In this document: piece by piece, positions 38,809-52,200 of the stretch
Layout of the letters: every line of letters begins with the position of its first letter
Position numbering within the stretch: position 1 is the first letter of the stretch
Position numbers and translations under genes: made by a program
NCBI GenBank assembly: GCA_943735955.1
Contig: OX030961.1
Span: 6,330,420-6,394,419 of the forward strand
DNA length: 64,000 nucleotides
Direction of reading: 5' to 3'
Source of the DNA: Piscicola geometra
Lineage: Eukaryota > Annelida > Clitellata > Hirudinida > Piscicolidae
Notes under the pieces: model-generated
What the model was told of the DNA's origin: nothing
Database searches by the model: none
The model's input: the letters and a program-made list of their open reading frames with translations, nothing else

Positions 38809-41392
38809 ATTCAAGACGTTTAAAAACAGAGCAGAAAATCGGTATTATTGGTCTGTTAGTAAGATAGATATTTTCTACTTTTTGCTTGAGTCTTGCCGAT
38901 TAGAAGTGACAGCCTGTATTGGTTTATTTGTTGGTTCTTATTCATTTTAATAAAATTATTTTTCGCTTTAAAATAAATTATTTTCCAGTAAAGGTTGAGA
39001 AAATATATTAAAACGTGATTGAAAATTTATTTTAATCATTTTTTTTCACTTAAAAAATATTTTATTGAAGATTTAAAACTTAAATGCTCAAATAAAATTT
39101 ATAAATTTTATTTTAAAAAATATTTTTTACAATAAAAAAAATAAAATTTTGTGTGAAAAATTAACAACAATGAGTATTTAAATGGTGACGAAATAAATAA
39201 TAAATCATGCATAACAATTAAACTATTTTTATTTATGAGTTCAAAATAAATGCTAAATTCTATTTTATAAAATATAAATTTCTAAAAATAAAAACCGTTA
39301 AAGTAAGCGCGTATTGGTGGGTGCCATAATTGACCTTTTGATGAGCGCATGAATACGAAGTTTTCCTGGAGAAGAAGGTTCATGCCAAGTGTCGCAGGCA
39401 GAAAAGTCAATATTTCTCAGTCGAAATTATATTGCAAAGAGCGAAAGTCTCCCTTCTTTTAATATTCTGATTTTCACACATTCTAGCTGTTAAAGCTAGG
39501 TATAATTTGGTCAGGCCAATTAAACCGAAATGACCGTGGTGAGAGGGCTTCGATCCATGCCCAATTATAACAGTACGAGTTTTATTGTTATGCTAATATG
39601 ACTTTTTATTGTTATGTTATATAGCTGTTTGATGAGGTTTAACAAAATAACAGCAAAGATTCTCGTTGCTGCAACCACTCATTCATGTTTCCCCATTTCT
39701 CTGTATGCGTACACCATCTGCAAATACCTTGCCATCGAACCATTAACATCCTGTTACAATTTCTTCAAATATTTACCCAATCAATACAACTCTCACATAC
39801 GTTAGTTTAAGCCGTATATCTTTTTATATCATTAAAGCATTCTCGTTTGCTTAAACATGTATAATAAACACCCCGCTTTTTTTTCTCGAGAATGAAAACT
39901 GTCTCAATCGGCCCGGTCTTTATCCACTCTGAGCCACACTAAAACTCCGATCTGTCATCTAGATTGTTGATTCCAGCCAAATCGCTTTTTTATTCTTTTT
40001 TTGAAACTTGGTTTTTCTGCATCCAAACCTCAGCTCTCCTGAACTGATGATTAACTGGTGCCACATGATGTTTGCAAATATTTCATTCTCTTGCTTTGCA
40101 GCACGCCGCAAATGCTCCAGAATGCAGGTGCGGTAAAAAGATCATTTAATGTAATCCCTGGTTTTGATATTGCACTTCCAGCTAGTCATTTGGCGATAAT
40201 TGCTACGAAGGCAATTCATCGTTGGCCTTGAAATACCTTTTTTGGATCTAACAAACAATGGAAAGTGCATTCGTGGTCCCTGACCTGGCATGAAACCAAA
40301 TTAAATTTTGTCTATCTTCATTCGCTTCCTGATTAGCTGTTTACCAATCACTCCAGCACCTTGACTTTCATACGCTTCAGACTCCTGTGAAGCAAAAAAC
40401 AACTTCCTGTTTTTATAAAAAAATCCATTAAAAGTTTTAAAAAATTTGTAAAAAAACAACATGAAAATAGTTTGAGTTGAAGAAATTTAATGAAAATGTC
40501 AATGTTGCTAATAAAAATTATTTTTATTTCTTTTAGACCTTTTTTAAAATTTATAAATAAATATGTGCGCAATTACATCGTTTATTCAACACTGATTTCT
40601 CAAATAGACAATCCTTTAATTTTCAAAAAAATTGTTTTTAAATATAAAATTAACAATCGTTAGTCTCGTTAATGAAGAATCGTGATTGTTCTTGCAGAAA
40701 AATGAAAAGAAAAAACGTTTTAAGTATGGCGAAAGTGTCAATGATGAAATTGGTTTTCAGAAGCAAATTAGGTTCATGTCGGCGTTAGCTTGATCACTTG
40801 ATTAAACACGTTAAGTAGCTGTAGTTTTTTGATTACTTGGTTCTTTTGATGAAATTCAACCCTACTTGTGTTTTTGTTTGAATAGTGGCCAAAACATATT
40901 CATTTGTTCGATCTTTCCAGATCATTTATTTCTAAGGCTTAACTAATTTTGTTGGATTGAAAGAATTGTTAAATTGCTTTCTCATCCACTTGCTGATGAA
41001 GAATATTGAGCACTTTTTTTAAATTTGTGAGCTTCTAGTGAGCATTTTTAAATATACCTAATCCTATAAAAATGATTAAATAAAAAAAGTATAAGAATGA
41101 AACTTTTTTCAATAACCTTTATTTTGAATTGTCAAAAAACATTTATAAATAGGTTTTTTCGGAGTTCTTTAAAGCGATGAAATAGTCTCGCTAAGCACCG
41201 ATCGATTTATTTAGAATCCTAATGCTTGAGAACCTATCCACATGAAATATTCATTATATCTCGATTCCGAAAAACACTTTTGATATAATTAATCAAATAT
41301 ATTTTCGTTTTCGAGCTAGAAATTTTCATTAACCAAATTAATTAATCAATTTTACTTTTCTGTTGCAATTGCCTAAGTATAGAGATAAAATA
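38809..41392. other. intergenic, no gene seen
   Basis: This contains the 5' flank of the receptor gene. Patches around 39300-39560 and 39880-40340 are GC-richer than average. I could not recognise coding sequence or a full tRNA in them. Confidence 0.5.
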
Positions 41393-41494
41393 ATTAGGAA
41401 TGAAAAACTAAATTCATAAAAAAAAAAATTTCAAAGCTAAAAAATTAGGAATGAAAAACTCGATTCATAAAAATTTTTTTTTTTCAAAGCTAAA
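41393..41494. repeat. 51-bp tandem duplication
   Basis: The unit beginning ATTAGGAATGAAAAACT occurs at 41393 and 41444. Each copy ends in a homopolymer (A run in the first, T run in the second) followed by TTTCAAAGCTAAA. Two copies only. Confidence 0.85.
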
Positions 41495-43529
41495 TTTTTT
41501 GAAAAATCTTAACTTTGGGTTTTGTGAAGTCTATTGTTGTCTCGAAAGCATTAGGCTGGTTGAATTGTGTTTTTATGAGAGTAAAATTAAGTTTGAAACC
41601 GAATCTAATGTAAATCAAGCTTAAAGGTTTCCTTGATTCATTTATTCGTTTAAGCCTTAAACAGCTTTTAAAAGCCTGGCTAACGAAGTTGATCCATTTA
41701 AAAATCTATTATTGCATTTCATTAACACTTCATTTAAGAACACATTCACTTGGCTTCTTTTAAGCACCGACGTGTAATTAAACGTGTAAACGTCAATTGA
41801 TTTTTTGACTTTATTTTCCAATTGATTACTGAATCATAAAAGCAAAAGAATAGCATTTGCTTTGTTTCTTAAAGCCTGCAATCAAATTTTAAAATCATGA
41901 ATAATCTTGTAGAAAGAATTAGTTAATTTTAATGTTCTTCTAAAAGTTTGTATCGACAAATTTTTTAAAACTATTTTATTTCAAATATAATTTTTTTAAA
42001 GTTTTAAAATTAATGTACATCAATAAAAAACACTTGTGCCCGAGAGATTAAATCAATGTTTAATTTTCAAAAAGTGAGTGCACGCTTATCACCATGGGCA
42101 TTTTCCACTTTAAAAAGTGATTTTCTGTTTGAATTTTTGATGTACAACTTTTGACAAATTTCTTTTGAATAAAGATATTGAAGATCGTATTATCTGTTTT
42201 CAATACAATATAAATATTTCAAAGAATATTTTAAGTCTTTAATTTTAAAGAAGAGCTCAATGTCATTTAATATAAAAACTCTCTTGTATTCTTCAAAAGC
42301 ATTTCAAGCGAAAATCAAACACTAGAAAAGTTTTTATTTATTAATACTAAAAAAAATAATAATTGAAGGACTTTTTTATTCATTTTTCCAAAAGATTCAG
42401 CTTAGTTACATCAATATCTTATTTATATAAATTGTAAGAATTTTTTATAATCAGTTAAAATGGAAGCTTCGTTGGTAATGTATATTTTCCTGAAGGTATT
42501 TTCGATATTACCCCAACCAAATTGTAAAAATTTTGTTTTATGAGATAAAATTAATAAGCTTGAGAATTTTTTCTATATGTTTTAGAACATAAATTTTTTC
42601 TTTCAAACAAGAATTTTTCATTTCAGACTTTTATAATCATTTTTTTCACTTTCTAAATTTTTTTTAAATTTCTGTGTTTCATGTTGTGAATAAAAAAAGT
42701 TAGAAATATAAAATTTATGACAAAATTTGTTTTTTTTTCATTTACTCAAGTTGAATACATTTCATAAAGAGAAAATTTATTATATTTTAAATACAAAACT
42801 GTGGATGAGAATATAAATTTGAATGATTTAAAAAGTATCTTCAAATCTTTAATTTGATAGATAAATAATTTAACTTGACGATGACTGTATAAATCTTAGA
42901 CTTTTTAAAAAAACCTTAAAACTTCTGAAATTGAATCGTTTTTCTTAGAATATTTTGTTTTGATTAATGAAAAAAATAAATATGCCATGAATTCTTCGAG
43001 AAACTTCTTTTAATATATTTATTTTCATTTTTGGGAGTACAGAACTTCATCAATTATCAAAATCTTGCACGTTAACTTTAAGGGCATTTGATCTAATATT
43101 TTATAATGTAAAATAGTCATAGTGCTAATTGAATAATGTTTAAAAACTTTTAAAATTTTACATTCATTCAAACCTTTCTTGACTTTGAAGCAGTGAATCA
43201 ATTGAAAATACATGTAAAACACGCCAGTCCATGAACAATAAAATGTAATTAAAGAAACAGACTTTTTAGACCTAAGACATTATTTTCTATTAGAAAAAAG
43301 TTATAAACTTTTAAAATCATTTTTTGGTTTTCTGCATAGATGTATGAGCTATTCATTCGAAGAGCCCTCAAAAATGGAATATCTGAATTTGAAGGGTCTT
43401 GTCGAGTCTAGAAATTAATTCTGAACACACAAAATACACAAATGGTATTATAAGCACACATGCCATTACATCTGTGCGTAATAATAGAGCAAGATAGTTT
43501 TCTCTAGAGCTTTCAAACAAACATCTTAC
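41495..43529. other. intergenic, no gene seen
   Basis: Very AT-rich. The open frame at 43025-43222 (minus) has no recognisable similarity. Confidence 0.5.
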
Positions 43530-43705
43530 TAAAATAGAATATTAAAATAATATTCTACTACTGTATGCTTTAGAATAATTATTTTAGTACATTTTTAGTA
43601 ATAAAATAACTTATTAAAATAAAATATTAAAATAATATTCTACTACTGTATGCTTTAGAATACTAATTTAGTAAATTTTTTAGTAATAAAATAACTAAAT
43701 ACACA
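43530..43705. repeat. 85-bp tandem duplication
   Basis: The segment containing AATATTCTACTACTGTATGC and a following AGTAATAAAATAACT is present twice, offset by 85 bp (TATTC at 43551 and 43636). Few differences separate the copies. Confidence 0.85.
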
Positions 43706-44329
43706 TATAAAATAAAATCTTTGAAAGACAGTCGACATGATGTGTGTTGAAAGTAGCTTCGAATTCTTTTTAGAGTTTTCTTTAAAAAAGTTAACTATTT
43801 TTTTAAAGTTTATTTAATATAAATTTTATGTTTAAAAACAACTTACTTTAAACGATGACTTCAAAGTAGAAAACTAAAAAATTATTCTCAATTTTTTAAA
43901 TAAAACTATTCTATGAACCACTTTTCTGCGATCTTTACCAAAGTTCTTAATTAAAACTCAAATTTAATAGTGTCAAAAACACTTTTAATTTTATTTATGA
44001 AGATTGCCTTTAGTGAATAGATTTTTGATCATTCCTCATTCAGAATGCAGCTACTTTTATAGGCCTTACAGGACGCAATCGAGATGCTCGTGCGCAAGCA
44101 ACACAGAGAGCTAGCCACTGTTTGGTGCTGCAATAATGCTTCGATGAATTTCTCCTTTAATGTCTTTGAACATGAATTTAAACTTAAGCTTATCTTGAAC
44201 ATGCCGTTTGATATGGTCTTTCGTTTTACAATTTCGATTCTAATTTTTAAAAAAGTATTGTCTTATCAACACTTCCGACCCTAGGCACTCCAGTCCTTCT
44301 TAGAGAAATCTTTCTTAATAAAAAGTGTC

Positions 44330-44515
44330 TTAATAAAATTTTTAATTTTTATAATAATAACGAGCTTTCTTATAGTAGTGCATAACCCAAACGGGCTTCA
44401 AAGCCACTTAAGCTGCAATTTTTCAATTCTTTTCTATAGGTTACTAGGTCATCGCTTGCACTCGAACCTAGGACCATTAACCATTGATCAAGTTACACAC
44501 TCGACTACCCTTACA
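44330..44515 (-). mobile_element. SINE-like tRNA-derived remnant
   Basis: On the minus strand the segment near 44515 reads GTAAGGGTAGTCGAGTGTG. About 30 bases later comes CCTAGGTTCGAGTGC, an arrangement resembling tRNA A and B boxes. A unique body and an AT-rich tail (TTATTATTATAAAAATT) follow near 44345. No full tRNA cloverleaf forms by eye, so a degraded SINE is more likely than a functional tRNA. Confidence 0.4.
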
Positions 44516-46142
44516 TCCGTCTTGAAATAAACAATTTTAAAAACTTAGTAAAACAAAAATGTTAAAGGATAAAATTTTTGAAAAACCAGGTGGTTGATGA
44601 ACTATCGTGAAAAAAACAAAGAAAAAGATGAATACTATTAATAATAGTAATATTTTCAACTAGATCATACAAAAACATATTATCTAACCCCAATTAACCG
44701 AAGGTTTATGAGATTCCCATTTAAAAGATTCTATAGTAAGGTTGGTGAGGATAATCTAAAGAAGTTTTCTATTATTGGTGTGGGAAAAAAAGACAAAAAA
44801 ACTTTTAAAATGTTTAAAGATCATACGACTAGCTTTTTGTTAGATCTTGAATAATCTTATTATCAACGCTAAACACGCCTTCTAAACATTGAAATGTTTT
44901 TAGAATTGTACACTCTTTGATGACACTTTGTCAATGCCAAACGTCGCTTTTCTTGTGGTTTCGATGACTAGACACAATGTGAATATATATAAATGTTTAT
45001 CAACAAAAAAAGTATCTAAAAAAAAATATTTTATAAATAAAAACTAATAGCTTGGGATTGGTAGGATTGGAAGACGAATGCTTTGACGCATCTGAATAAT
45101 ACTCTTTCTAGTTTTCTAATTCATCTCAACTAGAACAAATCGATCCAATTTATTCAGATTTCTCACAATTCTTCGTGAATCTAAGGTAGAATAAGTTTGA
45201 GCATTTTTTATTCTGCTTCAACGCCCAGTGTTAACTGCTTTTGTCAAAGCTCTGAATGACCCGAAGTGAAGAAAACAAGTCACTCGCAAAAAATTAAACA
45301 TCTCTCAGACGGAAAACACTCTCCTGTCATCTCTATGAATTCAAATAAATCATAAACTTTAAAAAAAAGTTTTTTCTCAAAAATGAAAATCTCGATTGAT
45401 GAAAATTACAATGCAAATACAAAAGGATAACGCGATCAAAGATTAGTTTTTTTGGAATCGTTTATCTAAATAGCAATCCGAAACGTTGAATATTTAATAG
45501 AGAGCTACAACATGCCTTCTGGGTTGATTGTGTAAACTTTTGAAGTTTCAAAAGATAATGTGGAATTTTAATAGAATTTAAATGAATATTCGTAAATGAG
45601 TTACTATAAATCAAACACATTGATTCTCCATATCGGATTTTTTAAGCTTAAGAAAAATGACCTAAAAGTTTTAAAACCACTGAAAGACCAAAAATCAACC
45701 CACACCAACGTTCAGACATGGCGCCAAGTTGGTGAAACGCTCAAAAAAAAACTTCTGAATTACAAATTCTGAAGCAACAACATTTCCAAATTTAATTAAC
45801 CAAAAATAAATTCTAAAATTAGAAAAGCATATTAAAAGCTTAAAACAATATTTAATTTGTTTGATAAACAATTTAATTGTTAAAAAACTTGCGTTATATA
45901 TTATGCTTTGTTTTTGAATGATAGAAAGCCTTTCAAAGGGATTTTGCATGATGAATAATGACATGTCTGCCTAGAGCCTTTGGAAAAAAGGCTTGGCTTT
46001 GTCTCAAATAGGATTTACTGAAAGCCCGAAAAATAAGCTTAAAGATACTATTCAACCATGTAAGCCCCTTTTAAAGCGGAAAACTGCATACTTTTGATGG
46101 TCATTTAAAAATGTGTAATCCATGAAAACTGTAAAACCTACG
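44516..46142. other. intergenic, no gene seen
   Basis: No recognisable exon. The open frame at 45695-45964 (minus) is Ile/Phe/Lys-rich, matches no family I know and looks like chance. Confidence 0.5.
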
Positions 46143-46170
46143 TTTATTTTTTGGGAATTTTTAATTTATT
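46143..46170 (-). terminator. candidate poly(A) signals of MEST
   Basis: Two AATAAA hexamers on the minus strand (plus-strand TTTATT at 46165-46170 and 46143-46148) lie about 35 and 57 bp after the MEST stop codon. That is a suitable distance for a very short 3' UTR. Confidence 0.4.
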
Positions 46171-46204
46171 CTTTTATAAGGCAAAGTAAACCAATTAATT
46201 CGCC

Positions 46205-49200
46205 TTAAGGCTTTCTGGTTTGAATAGTTGTAATAAAATTTATAAAATGTTTAAAAGTGGAAGCGGGTTCTTCCAGATGAGAAAAGTGGCCTATTCCGTG
46301 GGTCAGCAGGTCCACCGTCATGTGAGGAACTTTGGATCTGAAAAGATTTAATGAGGGTCATTAATTACCAAAGATCACGAACTAACGCCCATCAGATTAA
46401 AAACTTTATTTAAAGTGTTTTAAAATATTGATGAAGTTTTGAGACTAGTACCTCAAGTGAGCGATGAAGTCCGGTGGGTTAATAGGGTCTGACGCACCAT
46501 AAATCATATGCACTGTGGTCGAGAGTTTAAAAAATTATTCATAAGTTTTGTAAATATTATATATTTTCCCACACATTTTTGAAAATTTTCCAGCAGTAAG
46601 TTTCAAGACATTTCAAATTAATGACTCTGTCATAACTGAGTGCTGTTAGCGAGAAAAGACAAACAAGAAAAGGTACTTTAAATGCATTTGTTGATTAATG
46701 TGACATAAGTCCAAGAGCTTCTCGTGACGATTTGAAAGCTTTTTTCTGATATTATTAATTTTATTATGCATTTTCTCTTAATTTATTTTCTGCCACTATT
46801 TTGAGCTTTCTTTCTTATCCCCTACTAACGGAGCTAATGCCATTTCAGTCGTTCCAGGCTTTTGACAAAGTTATAATTATTTTAAAACTATTTTTTTATA
46901 TACAAAAACTTTAAAAACTGGAAAATCATTTTTAATGTTTTATTATATAGGTCCTAATTGTGATATTAGTTTTGATAAATGATGTAATAAATGTTTTTAC
47001 AAGTAAAAATATTCAATGAAAATTCCGCCAACTGCTTATTCAGGCTCAAAAGCTCAAAAACAATATTTTCTGATTTAAAAATTGATCTAATCAAAGAAAA
47101 TTGTGCTCTCAATTTGGTCCCAAAAAAGAATAAAAATTATTCGAAGATTACTCGAGAATAATTAAATATCGATATAAAATGACGGAAACTTCAAGGGAGA
47201 TCTCCATATGGGTCGCTATAGAGACGGTAAATAGTAATAACTCCGATGAAATAGCCTGAAAAAGACAACATAAACGTCGAATAAATCATGAGAAACGAAT
47301 TAACACTTGGAGTGTTTGCTGAAATTTACATAAAATATTTTCTAAACTTTCAAAACTGTTCAAAATGTACTTGAAGCATCAAAAAAAGGCGTTGAAAAAA
47401 TGTTACATTTTACAGTAAAATTTTTACTGAAAAAGAAACCTTTAAGTGGATTTTTTAAACTTTACGAGTGCATGGCAACCGATTTTATTTGTTTTGAAAA
47501 GATTCTGGATATTAAAAAAAAGGTTAAATAAAATCATTATTTAGGGGGAGGCTGCACAAGATGGAACGATTTTTAAACGTAGCCTCATAGCTCAATTGCA
47601 TAAGAAATAATTTAAATTTATCCAGCCATTATATTGATACCTTGTCTAGTTATGTGAACTCAAACATAAAAGTAAATAAATAAAAGTTATTTTCATTAAA
47701 CATGAACACTAAAAAATTTCATCTTGAGCAACTGGTCTAGTCAAATGGAATGCTTAGTTCCCTAGAATAAAATTATATTATATTTAATAAAAAATGTCAT
47801 TTGACCCTAACCCTAATCTGAAGAAATACACCAGTTTGTATTTTAATGTGAATTGCCATTTAATCAAAGTTACTTAACCAAATTAAATATAGCTTTTAGG
47901 TTATTCTTGCAAATTCAACTATGGTCATAACAGGCCAATCACTCAACTTTTAATTTTACAATTAGCACCAATAAAACTGTATTGAATTATCTAATTAATA
48001 ATAAAAAATTGAAATTATATACATTCGGAAGTTGAAAAAATAAATTAAAATGTTATCTTCTAATATTTTAACAATTCTTCTAGAAATCAGTTTTTCAAGT
48101 ATTCTAATTGAATGAGACAATTTTAAAAACGACACCGACATACAAATGTGCATATAAGATAGATGCATAGACATGAAATAAAAAATTTGTTAATTTTTAG
48201 AACGCATAACTGTAAATAAGCTCGTTCCATCTTTGGAACCGGTTCATCTTGAGCAACCTCCCCCTACTACTTTTATATAGAAAAATAAATGAACGTTCGA
48301 TGATTTTCATATGCTTGTGGAATCATTTTAAAGATTTTCAAAATGCTAAAGCACGCTCGTGTATAGCATTTGAAGCCTTGAGTAACCTCGTTGCTGCTTA
48401 TCTTTAAAAATAATCTATCAAAAAGATAAAATGAATTAAATATATATTTTATTACAATTAATAAATTACACTAAAAAAATGATTAAAAAATAAATGCTTA
48501 AAATTCTTCGGCCAAATAAGCAAGCGAAAGAGAACAGTCAATCATGAATGCAATCATCTCACTAGGAATAGATCGTTGTAGCAGGGCCGACGTCAGTCGC
48601 TCTCTGTATCTCCATCTCTGCTCCATGTACTGTAGAAGCCTGGGTACAGCAGTAGTAGAAGAAGTAGTAGTTTTAGAATAGTAGTAGAGATTTACAAAAA
48701 TCTTAAGGCTATAAACATATGTAAGTTAGAATAAATCTTAATCGAATTTTTACAACTTCTTTGCAGAACTTGAAAAATAAGTGAGATTGTAAATTTTAGT
48801 GTAGTGTAATTTTAATGGGGTGAGTAATCTGTCATACTTTGAAAGCATTTTTTAAATAAATATTTTAAATTTCAGTTTTATTTTATTGTGAGTTTTTTTG
48901 TGTTTATTACTTTTTAAATTTATTTTATTCAATATTTTCCTTCATCTTTTCTTTTAATGTTACGTTTTTAATGATTGAAAGCTTTCAGCAAGAAATATAA
49001 TTTCCACTTTTTATCAAGACCCACAGATGCCAATTAAATTTTCTTTTCTCGGCAACTGAATCTTTCCAAGAAAGTTTTAAAAATAAATAAAAACACCTCC
49101 AGAAAATTATTTTTTCATGTATTTATAATACGTTTCAAAATTTAAAAATGACTTTAAAGTGCAAAGAAAATTTAATAACTGATAAACGACCAAAGCAGTT

Positions 49201-52200
49201 TTTCTTTTGCGCTCACACCAAGGTAATTTCCCTTACAAATTATTCGGCCTATTTCTTCATTTTTCAACGACTAAAGTGGATAATGGTTTGAGTTATAAGA
49301 GAATCATTTTGAAGGAGCTTGCGTCCGGGTTGTCAGAGCAGGAAAAAAGTCGTGTGCAAAATTAATGCTGCCACATTACCCGACGTTCCAAAGCACGAAA
49401 TGATGGTAATATATCTTTATTGTTGTATGAATAATCTATAACGTCGAAAAGTAAATGCATCAAAGTGAATTGTCCGTTAAATACATTGCCTCATCGTTCC
49501 GTACGACAGACACTCTCATTTATAGTCGTAATTAAGGACAGAAAGCGTAAATTTGGTCAATTAATGGAGCACTCATTTCAAGCAGGAAACTTTCGAATTC
49601 GCTAAAAGCATTTAAAGTTCGGAAATGGTTGAAAGATGCGTGAGAAGAACGAACGAGCTCAATAAAATCCATTAAAGTCCCAACAATCGATCGCTTAAAC
49701 CCGAAGAATGATTTCTCTAAAGACAATTTTATGTAGAAATGTGTGTGAATTTAATACTGGAAACTAATTGAAACATTCTTTTTCGTCGATTTATCTAATT
49801 ATGTTAGGTTCTTTACAGGATTTTTAAGAAAAACATTTTTTTCATTTCTAGGCACGACAAAGGACAGACGACAGATTGGAAAGGTGATTGCTAAGAGCGA
49901 AAATGTTAACATAATTAAAAAGCGTCTGATGAATTAAGTCGCAACCAATCAGCCTCAAGAAAGTCTATGCAAACCTAATTATGAGGCTTTTCAAAAATAG
50001 TTTTTCAAGAAAAGGGTAGTGAGAAAGAGCTATTGGTTGTGGGTGTCATTAAGAAGTGAGAGGTGGGCTGGCGGGTGCCTATACTAATCTAATCAACGAA
50101 AACTCTTCGCGAGAATTAATGGCAAAAAAAGAATCAGCTTGCTTAGATTGAGTTTGGTGATGAATTTAAAAACAAAACTAACTCAAAAAAGCGTCAATAA
50201 AAACACCAAGCTCTTCCTGAGCGGAAAACTCCGAAAGCAGCTTTATGGAGCTGGTACTCACACAAGGCAAATAGAATAGCTAAAAAATAAATGTGATTTC
50301 TTCAATAGTTTCAGCAAAATCGAGTAGCAGTAATGCAATTTGCGCAAGGACTTTTGTGTTTTGCAACAAAAGCTGCACTAAAAGTTTCGTGTTGAACTCC
50401 CAAAAAAAAAATTTAAAAGCTTGTTCAAGAAAATTTCTTATAAAAGTATAAATATAATTATTAGAGATTTCTGCCTACTTTTTCATGAGGTTTTAAGCAC
50501 TGAAAGTGAAAAGATGAGAAGACGGATTGCTTGTACGTTATAATGATCGACTCCGTGATTACTTTTTCGACGCGGTGATCAGCCGTTAATTTCAAAATAA
50601 TGGAAAATTCCACTTTCGATCAAAAAAAACTTTGAACTCGAAGTCAAGAACGTAATTTTTTAAACATAGAAAGGTTTACTCTCGATTTGGATTATTTTTG
50701 ATGTAGAAAATAAAATATAAAATATAAATTTTCAAAGAATATGTTTGTTCCTGTTTAAAAAAATAATTCAAATAAACAAATTAAAAGCATGATTGCTGAA
50801 AAAAGTAATAAAGAGTTCGTAAAGTTTCTTAATGGCACGTTCCTTTATCATATATTCCAGTCCACTAACCGCAACAAGCCTGATAGGAATTCTTGCGAGC
50901 TACTTTCAATTTCACGCATAAAAAAGGATCAATTCTTGCAGGGAAAAACTTCAAAAAGATGAAATACAAATAAGAAGTGACATGAAGTCACAAAAGTCTC
51001 TATGAAAAGTAAAAACTAAACTTTTTCACGTCGTTTAGCTAGAAGCTTTTTTGTGGTAAGAGATGATGGGAAATTTAAAAGTAGTTATTTTAAACAAAAA
51101 AAGCAAAATTTTGTAAATAACAACTAATTTTTTAAATATTTTTTTCACAAAATAAATCACAGCAGCTTATCAAAAAAAGGTATAAAAGTCTTACTTTTAT
51201 AAATAAATTAATTTATCAAAAAACAATGTGAAATATTTACTAAAAGAAAAGCATACAAACTCAGGTAGGATGAGATGACCATCTCTGAAACGCAGCAGTG
51301 CCCACATGTCAGCGGAAAGCCCCTCTGTCTCCACCGCTCCCTCTCCAAACAACTGATCGATTCTGGAAGGGTTGGCTGATTCGAGTGGATAGAAGTGTTT
51401 GCAGATGGATGTGTTTGCGTGCTGGTGTGTTTGTTAGTGTGTGAGTTTGATTGGTTGTGGGTTGGTTTGTGTGTGGGTTTGTGTGTGTTTGTAAGTGGCT
51501 GTGTGTGTGTGTGGTCAAATAAAAAAGCCTTATTCTTTAAATTAACTCGTAGATTGCTTATAGAAGTTGTTGTGTATTCGTGCTCGTTTGTGTGCGTATG
51601 AAAGCAAAATAAATGATAAACGAACTTGTACTTAAAGAAAAATCTATTCAGTATTCTGACGATGACTTCACCAACGTACGGCTGCACTAGTAGCTAATGA
51701 ATGAAGGACGTTACTTTAATGAAACGCCAAAAGAAATGAAATATGCATGCTGTGCATTAAAATTAAAAAGATTTATACTAGAAAAAACAAATCTTAGAAG
51801 TAGATAAAAACAAGATAAAGAATTTTTCTAAATTTTACAAAACTAATTGAAAAACAAAGAAGGAACTTTAAAGGACAACGTAAATTGCTTAGAGTACTTT
51901 TCGAGATAACTGCAAACAAAAGAACCTTCTGCAGGAGAAAAGGGTGATTAGTTTCCGGAAACAAACCTGAAATTGAATGGGGTTTTTTAAACTAAGGATT
52001 CAAAAATTACTTCTTCAAAACCTCAGAAGTAATTATATTTTTCATTTTAAAAATTTATTGAATCTGGAAAAAGATGCTACGGTCAAACAAAGCTCTCGGA
52101 CACGTCCACGTCATAGATAATGATGATGTTAATTGTACGGTTGATGGAGTGTGAATGTTATTTTTTAATGATTGTGATAGTGGAATAGTCAAGGTGGTTT

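Noticed and set aside
39485..39575. Possible tRNA with B-box-like GGCTTCGATCC
   Set aside because: No A box at the right distance and no acceptor stem pairing by eye.
47803..47814. Two CCCTAA units resembling telomeric repeat
   Set aside because: Only two copies, inside a transposon-like element; chance is sufficient explanation.
51208..51687. 159-codon minus-strand frame
   Set aside because: It runs through MEST exon 7, a CA/CCAA-rich intron and exon 8 in the wrong frame; only the two short segments with MEST similarity are coding.
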